Assembly (NCBI RefSeq): GCF_900496995.4
Contig: NC_044027.1
Span: forward strand, 15,896,743 to 15,960,742
Length of the DNA: 64,000 nucleotides
Source: Aquila chrysaetos chrysaetos
Lineage: Eukaryota > Chordata > Aves > Accipitriformes > Accipitridae
Reading direction: 5' to 3'
Shown piece by piece: positions 11,681 to 24,300 of this stretch. A program made the translations under genes and the position numbers. Numbering within the stretch: position 1 is the stretch's first letter; the number at the start of each line of letters is the position of its first letter. The notes beneath the pieces were generated by a model, which was given only the letters and a program-made list of their open reading frames with translations, did not search any database and was not told the origin of the DNA.

Positions 11681-13329
11681 GGCAGTGAATGATTCCCTTC
11701 TGTGGGAGGTAGCGTACGTTGTCCTCACTAGCTGATGCACTTCTCAATTCTGTCTTGACTTCCCCAGTAGTTAGCAAGGACTGAAGGAAGCAGGCAGTGG
11801 GGCAAAGCTTCAGGTCCACAGAGATTGGCCGCTCTGGCCATTAGTCTGCCATTGCTGGCTGGATTGCTACCACCCTGTCACAGAAATGAAGGCTCTGCTG
11901 GCATTTTCTGAGCCTTGTGCATTCCCCAGTGTGTTACGAGTGCAAGGTTTCTCATTTGTGGCCGATAATATGCTCTAATGCCTGGTTTAATATGATTTCA
12001 GCCTCCTGGACTTGTGTGAGGCTTCTCAAGGCTTCAGCATTTTCTTATGTTCTCTGGAGTTTTGTTAGACTGAGATATTTCCTTAGGTTTGGCCTCCAGC
12101 CCACAAAAGAAGCATCTGCAGGGCTCTCACACAGTGACACATAGCTGTGCTCCCGAATACATGCATATGTATGTAAGTGTATATATACACAGAAGCTGCA
12201 TCTGCGACTGGCTCCTCAGGTGTGCGCTCACCATGGCTCGCTGGGAGATCCTGTGCTTTGCCTTGTGCTCCTACCTCAGGGTAGCATGGGTTGCAACGGT
12301 AAGTACAAAGGCATTTTTTACAGCTTTGAGACTTTATAAGGGGAGCTGTGCATCAATCGGTCTGTCTGGGGGCACCGCCAGCCAGGGTAAGGTGTAGGTC
12401 CTGGCAAGGTGGGAATCCAGAGGCACGAGGGGCTGTGCAACAGCCTTACCCTTCTCAAGGCAACAGGGCACTAAAAAAAGGAGAGATGCAGTAGGCATAC
12501 CACTGCCAGGTAAGAATATGTGCTCAGGTATTCGCAGGCACCAAGAATAAATACTCTTAGAAATGCTAGGAAAAACACCCGAACCCAAGCTTTCCATCAT
12601 AGGAGGCCCAAGGCCAAAGCAGCCAGAAATCACTTGGGCCCGAATTAATTTATTTCCCAGCCATTTTCAAAATTCCTCTATCTGGGAAGACTGCAGTGAT
12701 GTGGATGTTTAATTCTGCCTGAGTAGGTAACAGCATTACGAGCCCTGTCTGCACAATCTGATCCTTTCATTTCCAAAAGCTCAGACTTTAAACTCTTCTA
12801 CAGAGCCAAAGGCACAGAAAAATTCTGGACAGTGCACCTACATCTGTTAAGACCCATGCTCAGAATTGCCACACCATCCAAGTAATCTCCACTGCTGTCT
12901 GTGCAATTATAAAATAGAAAATAAACATGCTGGGCATGCTAGGAAATGAGTCCTTTAGCGCCAAAGGAAAGATGCCTCAAACCAAGGCAGACCACTGTCT
13001 CCACACCACAAGGAACAACCATTGCATTTGCTCTTACAGCCATTGCTTATATCAAAAGGCGTAAAACCAGTAAATTGGACATCACATTTATGCAACTGAA
13101 AAATGCGGCAGTCCCAACAACTCGCACGAAAATTGGGCACTGGTCCCTCAAACAAGCCTGTATCTTAGTTCAAACACGAAACAAAGCTCAACTCGGCAGA
13201 GTTAACGTAAGGTACGAAGGACAGGCACAAGTGCCGCCTCCTCCACAGTCAGGTCCACTCCTCTTTCTCTAGTAACATGCCAGCATTTTGGGGAAGGAGG
13301 ACAGGACAACCCCTGCCTTGGGGCAGAGA
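11681..13329. other. Intergenic gap between convergent GTF3C5 and RALGDS
   Basis: This is about 1.65 kb of ordinary sequence between two convergent 3' ends. It holds a short AT-rich purine-pyrimidine patch near 12165-12191 (ATGTATGTAAGTGTATATATA) and a 108-codon open frame at 12946-13272. That frame has no recognisable family and no splice context. I see no gene here. Confidence 0.6.
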
Positions 13330-13346
13330 CATTTGAGCATCAGTAT

Positions 13347-13352
13347 TTTATT
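13347..13352 (-). terminator. RALGDS: RALGDS polyadenylation signal
   Basis: On the minus strand this reads AATAAA (TTTATT on the given strand), in the context TTTGCAATAAAATACT. It is the first canonical hexamer met after the RALGDS stop when reading down the minus strand, and it implies cleavage near 13325-13335 and a 3' UTR of about 2 kb. Confidence 0.65.
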
Positions 13353-14670
13353 GCAAAGACTAATTACATTGCTGTGTACAAGTCACACCAGGCGGTGTGC
13401 TCCTTCATTGAAGTGGTACAAAATACATATGGTACAGCCAGTCCCTCCCAGTGATGCTGGGCTGCTGGGGGACACCGGTGGGAGGGGAGGGGGACAGTGG
13501 GGGCCAGCATGGCCCCAGGGCAGGCAGGAGCTGGCAGGCACAGAGGAGAGGGAAGACCCCGGGGTGCTGGTGCCCAAGGGCAGGGGCTGGGCTTCGGGCA
13601 GGGCGGGAGGCAGAAGGCTGCCCCTGCGTCAGGGAGCCCAGGGCTCCCATCATGTGCAGCGACGGGCGATGCCACCCGAGGGGACGCGGGGCTGGGAGAG
13701 CTCGGTGCCGGCCACGCTCGCGCCCAAGCAGCCTCTTCCCCACCTGGTGCCAGGGGCCCGCAGCCCAGCTCCTGCCACCAGCTCCGGCCCCCCGAGCGTG
13801 GGCTGTGCAGCGTTGCTGCTGCCCCGGCCCCTCTCCTGGAGCTGGGGAAGGCGCTGCACCCACCCAGCAGCATGGACAGACGGGAAACAGGAAAGATGTG
13901 CTGGAAGGAAGCGCTTAAAAAAAAAAAGAGATGGAGCCAGGAGCAAAAAAAGGTCCCCCTTTGGTTAGTGTTTCTTACAATGATTAAAACAAGCATCTCT
14001 GCCTCTGCTTGAGCGACTAGCGGTAGGGGAAACGAGGGGGTGGCCGGCAGGGTCTGCGCCCCACGAGCACGGCAGAGCGACGCTGCTGCTGCCAATGTCC
14101 CTCCCAGCAGCCTTAAATACTAGAGTAGGGAGAGGAGAGGGACTGGGCCGCAGGGCAGGGGGAGGCTGGATTAGTAAAATGTACAAGTTCGTCTCTTCTA
14201 TTTACAACCAATAAATATTGAAGAAAAAAAAAAAAATCAGTAAACTTTTTTGTTTTATACAAAAGAAGTCTCATTGCTGCTTCTCCCATGGTCAGTGTTT
14301 GAAAAAGTCCGGTTAAAGCCCAAGGTGAGTGGCACTTTCTGTGGGTCAGGCGGTGGCAGCCGGGGCACCCAGAGCATCCTGAGCTCTCCGGCTCCTCACC
14401 CACCTGCGCAGACCCAAGGTCTCTATTTACACAAATTGGGACAGAAATTTGCTCTACTCCTCCTCGTTAGGCTGGCAGCGCTGGGGGCACGGCCCAAAGC
14501 TTCCCCCGACGGTAGAAGAGACACTGGCGTTTGATCTTTGGTGCAAGTTTGAACACGGGCCGTCAAAAGTCCAGCTGGAGGACGAGCTGGATCAGGGAGA
14601 GGAGCGAGACCACGCAGGCTTCCAGTTGTCGAGAGCGCGAGGCACCTGCTCATCACGGCATGGACACAGC

Positions 14671-14702
14671 CCTCCTCCTCCTCCTCCTCCTCCTCCTCCT
14701 CC
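14671..14702. repeat. (CCT)n microsatellite in RALGDS 3' UTR
   Basis: Ten to eleven perfect CCT units are seen on the given strand. The RALGDS mRNA would carry AGG/GGA repeats, which can form G-quadruplex-like folds. The tract is probably length-polymorphic. Confidence 0.9.
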
Positions 14703-15049
14703 AACCGGTGCGGGGCTGCATCCTTTCCAGCTTGCCTCCCAGCCTGGGGCATCCGCATCTTCTCCCGGGGGAAGGACAGGCAGAGATGCGCAGCGGTGGC
14801 GATGCCAGTTATCCCGGGGAGGAAGGACGTGGAGGTAAAAACAACGCCAGGAAAGCCGGGAAGGAGGGCACCCCACCACGTGGGAGGCTTTGCAGCCCCG
14901 GGGTGATGGCTCGTGCTCTGCTCCTTGCAAACGGCACCTCTGCGAGTCACCACTCCCCGGCTTGCGCGGACACAAGGCACCTACGGCAGAGGCGAGCTCC
15001 AGCTCTGGGCTGGCCGGCGGCTGGACTAGTGTCGCACCGTGGAAGGTTT

Positions 15050-15071
15050 AAAAAAAAAAAAAAAAAAAAAA
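15050..15071. repeat. A22 homopolymer (U22 in RALGDS mRNA)
   Basis: Twenty-two A residues in a row are followed by ACC and a further A7 run. The tract lies about 265 bases downstream of the RALGDS stop on the transcribed strand, so the message would carry a long U tract. I see no target-site duplication that would mark a retroposed tail. Confidence 0.85.
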
Positions 15072-15335
15072 CCAAAAAAACCCCATATATTCCCCCCGCC
15101 CCGCTGCCTTCCTGTGTAGAAAAAAAGACCTGATTGAAACGGGGGCTTGTGCAGAGAGAGACGGAGGCTGACGAAGCACCCCAGCTCTCGGTGCGGGAGG
15201 GAGATGCACGGCCGTCCCCCGCGGGCGAGGGTCGCTCCTCTCGCCGTGCCGGGCGGCACAAGGACCGACCGCAGCCAAGCCCGGAGCAGCCTGCCCCCAA
15301 GGCCCCGTCGGTGATGGGTGGCAGTGGGGCTGAGG

Positions 15336-18300
15336 CTAGAAGATGCCTTTGGCAATCTTCAGGCCTTTCTGCTTCATCCTGGGCAGGGTGGAGCTGGAGC
15401 CATGCTTGATCTTCACCCCCTTGGAGAAGCCTCGCTTCTTGAGCACAAAGTCATAGTTGGCGGCGGAGTTCATGGCGTAGAAGACATTGGCGTTGTCGGG
15501 GATCTTCAGCTCTGGAAGTGACCAAGGATGGGGGTCAGTCGGGCACCCTTTCCCTGAAAGGGGCCCAGAGTGGGGCTAAGAGTTGTCCCCGAGTGCTGGG
15601 ACCCCTCTTGCTGTCGCCTCCAAGCCCAGCTCCGACCTGGTGCTGCCCAAGCTGCAGGGCTGCATGGCCGGCAGGGACGCAGCCCCCAGGAAAGCCCCCC
15701 GCACCCCAGCACACACCTCTCTCCTCCGAGATGATCTGAACGAGCTCATAGTCTTCAGGCCGGTCCCCATCCAAGTTGTGTTTGGCCATGGCTTTGCGAA
15801 TAACGACTGGGGTCTTATCCTGGCTCGTCACCTGTGAGAGCAGAGCGTTATTATTAACCCAGGGGCTGCCAAACGCCGCAAAGCCTCCCACCACCACCTC
15901 CTCCCAAAATGGGCCGTGCCCGCATCCGAGCGGGGCGCGTCACCGCGGGTGCCCCGTACTAACCAGGATGCTCTTGTACATGTTGCCGTTGTCCACAGCC
16001 AGGCTGACGCGGATGATGCAGCAGTCGTCGACCTGCTGGTTGTAGAGGGGCAACGAGAGGGAAGAGTAGCTGGAGATGCCGGAGACCGAGCGCTTGTGGG
16101 TGCGGGAGGCCGTCACCGGCGTGGAGGAGACGGAAGAGGACGAGGCACTGCTGGAGCCTGAGCCGATGCCCGATGTGTCCAGGGAGGAGAGGGAGGTGGA
16201 TTCCCAGAACTGGAGGGCAGGGAGGAGAGGGGATGCGGAGGACACAGTGGGTTTAGCTTCTCCATCGGCCACAGACGGGGTGTACCAGCGCTGGGGGAGG
16301 GAGGCCAGAGGGATCTCACTGACCTGTGACAATGGGGGACCGACACGACTACAGCCGCCGGAGGCGCGAGAGCCCTGCCACGCTGCCGGAGCAGCAAAGG
16401 GCAGGGGTCTCCCTAGCCCCGGCGGGTCACCAACAGCCCCCGGGACCCCCACCCGCTTCCCCCAGCCCCGGCGCCGAGGCAGAGGCGAGGCAGTCCCCGC
16501 GCGACGGCCGCACCTGCGTCCGGAGGCCCGGACCCCGCGAGCTGCCCCGTACCTTCTTCTCCTGGCAGTCGGGGGACTCGGGGATGAAGCTGATGTTAAT
16601 CTCCTCCACGTCGGAGCTGCTGGAGCCGGCGGAGGTGACGCTCACCGAGTCGGTGGCGTCCCCGCTGCACAGGTACTGCCCGCACTTGAGCTGGTCGAAG
16701 GATTTCGAGTGGGAGCTGCCGCTGGCGCAGGGCTCGGTGCTCGGTGGCTGCCGGCTGCCAGGAGAGACACGGGGCAGGTGAGAAGGGAGCAGAGCGAGGG
16801 TGCGTTTGGCTGGCCAGGACGGCGGCCACCCCAGCCCGATCCCCAGCGATGCTCAGCCGGAGCTGCCCTGCGCTGGTCCCCGCCTCCACCCCGCATCCCA
16901 CCGGGGATCAGCAGACTCACTCGCTCCATCGCTTGATGATGCCCGTGTTTTTCTTCGCCTTCAACGTGTTGCTGGCCGACTCCGACAGCGGCTCGATCTC
17001 GCACGACAGCCCGTAGCTGGGAGGGGAGAGATGAAGGTTTGAGCTCTCAGTGCTGCCACGGCTGCGGCGAGCACCGTGCCGGCATGGCGAGGGAGGGGAG
17101 CACGGGGCAGCTGCTGCTCAGGAGCTGGAGGAGACGAGCGGTGGCACCTCTTGATGCGCCGGCAGCAGCACGGACCTGGACCCCGCTCACGCTCACCTCT
17201 CGGCCTCGCTGAGCCGCTCCAGGCTGTGGAACCAGTCCACGAACTGGTCCTCCTGCGTGAAGCTGTAGTTGTTGCAGGCCGACTGAAGCAGCTTGATCTG
17301 GGCGATGACTTCAAACTCCTGCAGCAAATGGAGGCCGTGAGACCAGACCTGTTTGCCAGCCCCAGCCTCCTCCACGAGGAGGAGCCGCATGCACGGAGGC
17401 AGATATGAAGGACCAGAATCCCCTTCCCCCAAAACAAAGAACGTGACAGCAGAAAAGGAGAGGGATCAACCCCAAAGTGACTGGCACAGCCTGGGCTTGC
17501 ACCAAGTCAGCCTCCTTCCACCCTGCTGTGCTGCTGCCAAGGCAAAGCTCTCACCTTCCTTCTCTTCTCAAAGTTGATCAGCCCGCCCTGGAAAAGAAGG
17601 AGCCGAATGTCAGCATGGAGCAGGCAGAAAAAAATTATTCCCATCCCTCCCTGTCCCAGGCTCACTGCCACTGCCTTGTGGGCATCCCTGCCAAGGGGCA
17701 GCGTGAGAGCGGCCCATTTCCATGGGCTGACAGAGGTGGATGCGCGGGGTGCAGTGTCCGATATAGGATGCAGAAGGTGCAGTGTCAGATATAGGATGCG
17801 TGGGGTGCAGTGTCAGATATAGGATGCGCAGGGTGCAGTGTCCAATATAGGACGCATGGGGGACCCGCCCTCCATTTATCAGCCCAGGCTCTGGGGTGGT
17901 TGTGCTGAGGAAGGAGAAGCAGCAGAGGATGGAGATGGAGGTACATACGTCCAGGAAATCCTTCATGGCGGTGTCGAGCATCACCAGGTCCGTGAGGAAG
18001 GTGCCAAGGTAGGGAATGGTGCCCTGCATCACACCCTGTGCGGACAGCGAGGGACAACCAGGGTCAGCAGAGAACGGGGACCAACCCGGGCAGCCGCCAG
18101 GGAGGGGGCACGGGGGTGGCCGTGCCAGACTCACCATCTCTCGCTGCTGCTGCTGCCGCTTCTGAGCCCTCTTTGGGTTGATCTCCAAGGTGGCAAATTT
18201 GGACGTGCCCTCCTGGATGGGGGGAGAGGTGAGGATCAGCCTGGGTGGGAAAGTGCACTAATAGACGAGCTAAAATTCAGCCCTGCTTTTATTGGTACAA

Positions 18301-21300
18301 CTTTCCTTGTAGAGGGAAAGAGGGATGAGGGGAAGAGGAGGAAATCAAAGCTGAGCTTTTTTGTGGCTCACAGGGAGGAGAGGCTTAGTGAATAGGAACT
18401 GCTGCTCCCATTTCCAGCTCTGTATAAATAGCTCCTCAATGGGATGTTTTGTTCCCTTTTGCATTTTGTGTCCTCTCAGCCCCCAAACTGGAAGAGCTAG
18501 GCTGGGAAGCTGCAGAGAGGCTCCACAGGGAAGAAGGACATTTTTGCTGCAGCCTTTCACAAACCCTACAACCACCTGAAATCAAGAGCACTTTGCACCA
18601 GGCTGCTAAAATGCAGCTCCCTCTGGGGAGAAGCCGTCACCTGGTGCACTGGATCCTATCCCACTGCTTATCTCTGCTTGCTGAATTGCTTTGCAAGCTT
18701 CAGGCAATGACGACTTCTGGGTGGAGAAGCAGAAAGCCCAGCCTGGTCCAAAACCCCTGCCCGCTCCCCAGACTCAGCACACCCTGCCTGCACCCACGCC
18801 TGCAACTCCGGCAGCACTGCCAGGGCTTTAGCCTGGTGGCTGGAACACTGTGGAAACTTCTGCCAGCATCAGCCTGAGCTCCCTGCCAGAAACAGGGTGC
18901 CACTTCCCCATACCTTAATGAGAAGCTCCCGGCTCAGCGAGTGGTTGTTCTCATCGGAGAAGATCTCTGAGAGCTCGTGGAAAGTGCGGAAGCTCTCCCT
19001 GTTCGGGGAGAAACACGGGGGGAAGTCAGCAATGGTGCCGCCCTGGGGTCTCCTCCTCGGGTTCTTTTCTGCTGACCCAAATGACCCCCGCCGTGCTCAC
19101 AGCTCTAGCAGGGCCTTGCTGTTTGGGGGCTATTCCAGGGTGTTTTGCATGGAAAGGAGGAGGAGGTGATGGTGCTTTTATGTCCTCGCCCTCCTTAGGT
19201 CCCTGATACCTTATGCTGGTCCCTGGGCTTTGGGCGCACTCCAAGAGGCAATGCTGGAGCTGAGAAAATCCCACCTACACGTTCAAGGGCCAAAGCCACA
19301 GCACAACCTTCCCCCTGAAACCTCCCTGCAGCTGCAGAAGCCCAGAAGACACTGCTTACCGTAGAACCTCGTCCCAGGTCTTCTTCAGCCGGTGAACAGC
19401 ATTGCACTGCAGAGCCGAGAGGATGGCTCGGAGGGAGGAGAAGTTCTTCAGGATGCGGCACTCCTGGGGGCAGACAAGGAGATGACAAGGGGATTCAGCG
19501 TTAAAGAAAGCCCAGGAATCTGCTGCGATTCACCCACCGCAGAACCTCAGCCCCGGGCCGAGGCAGGAGGTGAGCAGGATGGCAGGCTGTCCTACCCGAG
19601 CCACTTCGATCCACCGCTCCACCACTTTAGCCCTCTGCTGCGGCTTCAGGGACCGGTCTCCGAGACACGTGGCGATGACACAGTTGGCCACGCTATTGAA
19701 CTGCAAGACCGTGGCGCGGATGGTGGGCGCCAGGTGCTCTTTGCCCTTCTTGTCTCGCTGGGACCAGATGCAGCCCAGGCAGTGGTAAGGCACCACTTTC
19801 TTAAAGAGCTCCTGGAAGATAAAAGGGATGGACACGGGTCTCTTTGGGGTCCCTGGGAAGGGAACAGGCCAGGAGGAAAAAGATGGATGGGAAGAGACAG
19901 GCCTGTGCCCAGAGCAGCAGGTAGCAGGCAGGCAAAGCACCATCGACCTGGCTGTTGAATGAACACTCACAGCATCCATCAGCGTGAACTGTTCTGCCAC
20001 CATCTCGGGGGAGAAGGAGAGGAAATCTGGCTTCCCGTCCCCGACCCCGTTCTCCTCCACCAGCTGGAAGGTGCAGCCGCCATGGTCCACAGCTGTAAGA
20101 GACAGCATGAAGCTGAGCACCGCTGTGAGCCAGGGCCCACGGCGACCCACGCCAGCCCTCTGTAGGCACCCGCATCCCACCTCCCGGGCTCTTAAGTCCC
20201 ATCTGGCTTCACACCTCGAGAAACGAGGCTCAGATAAAAGGACAGTCATTTTAAACCTGGACACAAGTGTCTGCAGAGGATTAAAGGCAGATTAGCTGCC
20301 CACTTAGAAATCCCACTTCTGGTTCAGTTGGATTAGCTTCCCGGTGTACCTCCATGTAAATGCAAGCAGGGCTTATGGGGGTTCAGCCACGTGGCAAGAC
20401 CCGAGGTTTTGGTGACCCTCAATGCCAACCAGTAGCACGCTCTCCAGCTGAAGCCCCAAAAGACCCCCTGCCAGCGGGGAAAGGACCCCACCTTCCGCTT
20501 TGGACTCGCTCTGCTCTTGCTGCTGGAACTGGGCCAGCAGGATGCGGGCTCGGCGCTCCAGGTCTGAGCCGGGGATGTTGTGGTGCACGTAAGAGATGAG
20601 CTGCTTGAGGCAGGTGAAGTCTGGGGGCTTGCGGAAATCCTCTGAGTACTGGTCCAGCCAGGCGCCCAGGATGGAGGAGATGGTGCTGCAGGGAGAGGAG
20701 GAACACAGGCAAGCCTGTGTGAGAATCGGGTGCCATGAGAAACCCGTGTGCACCCCAACACACCCCGGGTACCAGGAACAGCGTGGGATGAGAACTGAAA
20801 AATCTATCAACCAGAGACACCCTTCTCTTGTTCACCCACAGCGCGGTCAGACTTACTTCTTCAGCTCCAGCCTCTCGTCCACAGCGTGCCTGGCGTGGTC
20901 CCCATTCGCCTGCACGTGGAGTTTGCCGTACCTGGTGGGGCACAGCAAGGAGGCAGTGAGCATCCTGGACTCAGCTGCCTCTCGGTGCTGCCTCTTGTCC
21001 CTCCACATCACCCCCAGCTCTGCCAGGAGGTCGGGATGAACCTCCCGCACACTGTCCTGCTCCCCCGACTCTGCCACAGCCCCCGCGTTACGGGAAGAGG
21101 GAAGCAGCCAGCGCTGGCCGCCTCGCAGCAGGGTACCAGCTGGAAGGGCTCCAGCTCTCCGGGAAGTTGCGTCCTCCCCGCCCTGCCCCAAAACCTTCCT
21201 GCTGATGGATCTGGAAGAAGCCCATCAGCCCTCCAAGGCATGGCAGCAGAAGATGCTGGGGCTCTCCCGGCCGAGTGGGCTCAGACACCGGCCACCCCCA

Positions 21301-24300
21301 GCTGAAATTCGGGGCTCAGGGCTGCCTCACCTGTTAAGCAGCAGGTCCAGCACTTGCTTGGTGGTGGCGAAGGCCCGGTAAGTGCACAGGAAGATGGTGA
21401 CGTAGGTGGAGTCATTGCCCTTGAAGGCTGAGACCAGGTATTCCACCAGCTTCTCCAAGGTCCCAGCTTTTATCGTCCGCACCTTACACGTCTCGTAGAG
21501 GTTTAAGGCCGACTCATTCTCAAACTGCCAGGACAGGAGGAAAAGTCAGCGGGTCGGGTGAAGACAGAGATGTTCAAGTGCAACGTGGTCCCACCAGCTT
21601 CACGAGCCACCGTTCGGGTCTAGGCTGGGACTATGGACCCCCTGCAGTGCCTGGGGCTCTCGTGACAGGCCTGGGGAAAGGGAAGCCGGGTCTCCTCAGA
21701 CACCAAATACCAGCAACCCAGCTGAGGAGACTTGAGCATTTGGGAAATCCCAGGAAAGGCCTCAAGGTTGGCAAAATCTAGATGCAAATCAGAGTTGCCC
21801 TATTTTGCAAAACGGGGCTTCAGATTGTTTTCCCCCTTCCCACGGGGCAGCAGCCAGCAGGTTCTCCCATGCCCCAGCTTCCCAGTAAATACATGATTCC
21901 CAGATAAGGCTTGGGAGGACCCCCCGGGACAGGAGTGTATGGGGGAGCAAGAAGAGGGCAAGACATGGGCTGGTATCGACCCAGCCAAGCCCTGACATCG
22001 GGTCACCGTGTCTCTGGCAAGGGAAACATCTGAAAATACGCCGTGGTGGGAAGCTGGCGGAGCCCCCAGCTTACCCCCAGCCATCGCTGCCCTTTGTTGG
22101 CCGTGTGATGGAGCTGCACTTTCCGGAGCGATATGCTGTAGATCACACCATCCTCCAGCTCTTCTCCGATCTCCTGTGTGGAGCTCTGCACGGGAAGACA
22201 AGATACACCGTGAGATAAGGAGAGTAAAGCGTGGCAGAGATGCTCTTGTGGGCTTGTACGAGGCATCCCGGCAAGCCAAAGGCAACAGCCGGCAGGCAGC
22301 GAGAGCCTCCCTTGCCTGCTCAGAAATGCAAACCAGGCGACACCAGTCTTTCTGGCCAGCTTAACCCTGGGCCCACCTGAGCCTGCACACAGGCAGAGCC
22401 AGGACTTTGGGAAGCTGCTCTCGATCTGCTCCGTGTCCTCAGGCTCTGCCTGTCAGCCCTTCCGCACGCCCAGGCTGTGCCAGCGCCAGGTGCCGGGCAG
22501 AGCGGGGGACGGATGGCAGCACACCCCTGTACCCAACCCCGGCTGCTTCCCCCTCCCCAAGCCTTTGCCTTTGCCGTAAATTGACATTGCCGCCTGGTCT
22601 GACTGTAATCTCGGTAATCTGCCCCTGCGGGAACTGAGCACCTTGGCGTACCTTTGGTATTAAATAATAACTGTGAAACCAAGCCGCCCGCAAGCTTCAG
22701 CAGCACTGACCACGCACACAAGGCAGAAATCCAAGGGGGGAGCTCAAGGCTGGGGGGGAACCCCAGGGAGCAGCGCTGGGGTGGGCTCGGGCATAGCTGG
22801 GAGAGGTCCCTGCACCCCTGGGCCACAGCCCGACCCAGCTACAAGGCTCACATTTCTGTTCTGGGGGGATGGAGAACACCTAAAATTTGGTGAGGAAAGA
22901 GGGGATGCTTCTTGGGGCAGGTCTCCAGGTACATGCCTCCCCTGGCCCCACGTGCCAGCGTGGGACGCGGTGGAAGCTCCAGCCCCACAAGGACAATTTG
23001 GCTCCCTTCTCCTCCTCCTCCTCCTCCTCCTCTCACCACGCTCTGCTGAGTCAGTGCCTCCCCTAAGAGGATTTATCCAGATCCTTTTAAACACCGCAGG
23101 GATCTCCCCCTCCCTCCGTCCCCCACGCCAAATGGCGGGACATGGTGTTACATGCGGCAAAACCCACTGCTCAGCAGATGGGGAAAATGCCCAGAAGCAA
23201 TAAGCTGGTTAGCAGGGGGAGGTGACCTCGTGCTGGGGCGCAGGGGCTCGGGGACAAGTCCCCCCCTGAATATCACACTGCCCAGCCAGGGGCCAGAGCC
23301 AGCCCGTGGCTTTCCCTGCAATCTGCCTCTCAGGAGCGCAAAAAACCCCGAGCGACGGCAACAACGCAGGGCTCACCGCGGAAGAAGCTGCTGTGGGGCA
23401 ACCCAGGATGGGGCCCCAGGACGGAGCCCCAGGAGCGACACTGCTCCCTGCGAAAAAATCCTCTTCCCAAACGCCTCCTCGTGAATGTGGGAACAGCCAT
23501 ACCCCAGGGCCCCGGCTTCAGACGACGCTGCACATCTCAAGAGACACTGAGCAGAAAGTGCCAAGCATGACTGTGAGCTATCAAATGTGCACCTAACGTG
23601 CTCTTTAACCACCATCCTTTATCATCACCATCACAGCAGTGGTCACCGCGCTGTTATCACACCCGGCTCAAGTCAAGTGCTTGTTATTAGCAAGGAATCG
23701 AGGCAGGGAACCACAGCGAGCTCAAAGAGTAAGGGGAAAGCTTTAAAAAGCCTCTTGTTCATGGCTGTAATGAATGAGGACAGCGAATCCCCCTGGGCAG
23801 GGTTACTCGACTTCTTCCTCACTTTCTGCTGAACCTGCTCTTCTCACTTCATGCCAGAGTATGCAGAGGTTTGGTTTGCTGAAGCTCGAGGGGTTGTGAG
23901 GCTCCTAACTTTGGCTGTGCTGTGAACATCAGAAGTCTTTCCGGGGATTCACTGGCTTCCAGACCAACCCTGACAGCACTCGCACAAGGCAGCGGACAGA
24001 CAGACGTCCTTCTGGACACCCGCGTCAGTCCCCCTCTTGTTCTATGCTCTGGGATAAATTATGGCATAAATTTATGTTCAAGTATAAACAGGTCTGAATT
24101 TCAAGAATGGAAAAGGCACCCACCAGCACAGCGTGCCCTGCACCTTCCTAGACAGTGTGACATGAAAATACATCTCCCTCCTGCCTCGGTAAACCTCCTG
24201 GGCTGACGATGTTGGCTGCTGGGGGTAGTGCAGATCCGAGCCCAGCTTCCCCCCAGCTTAGCTGGCCCAGGCACAGGCGGGCTGGCAGCCCTGAGCCCCG

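Larger units (their letters stand above)
13330..15335 (-). other. RALGDS: RALGDS 3' UTR
   Basis: This is the GC-rich untranslated region of the last RALGDS exon, between the TAG stop (15336-15338) and the AATAAA at 13347-13352. It contains a (CCT)n tract at 14671-14702, read as (AGG)n in the RNA, and a 22-base A run at 15050-15071, read as U22 in the RNA. Long open frames on both strands here (for example 13364-14095 minus and 14531-15133 plus) look like products of high GC and low stop frequency, not genes. The extent is inferred from the poly(A) signal only. Confidence 0.6.

Noticed and set aside
12946..13272. 108-codon open frame between GTF3C5 and RALGDS
   Set aside because: It has no recognisable domain and no splice signals or promoter, and its length is consistent with chance.
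13364..14095. Long overlapping open frames on both strands in the RALGDS 3' UTR
   Set aside because: They are GC-rich with overlapping frames on opposite strands and no family similarity. They lie between the RALGDS stop and its poly(A) signal.
14202..14236. AATAAATATTGAAG followed by A13 on the plus strand, as if a retroposed poly(A) tail
   Set aside because: No target-site duplication or recognisable body sequence precedes it, and it lies inside the RALGDS 3' UTR on the opposite strand.
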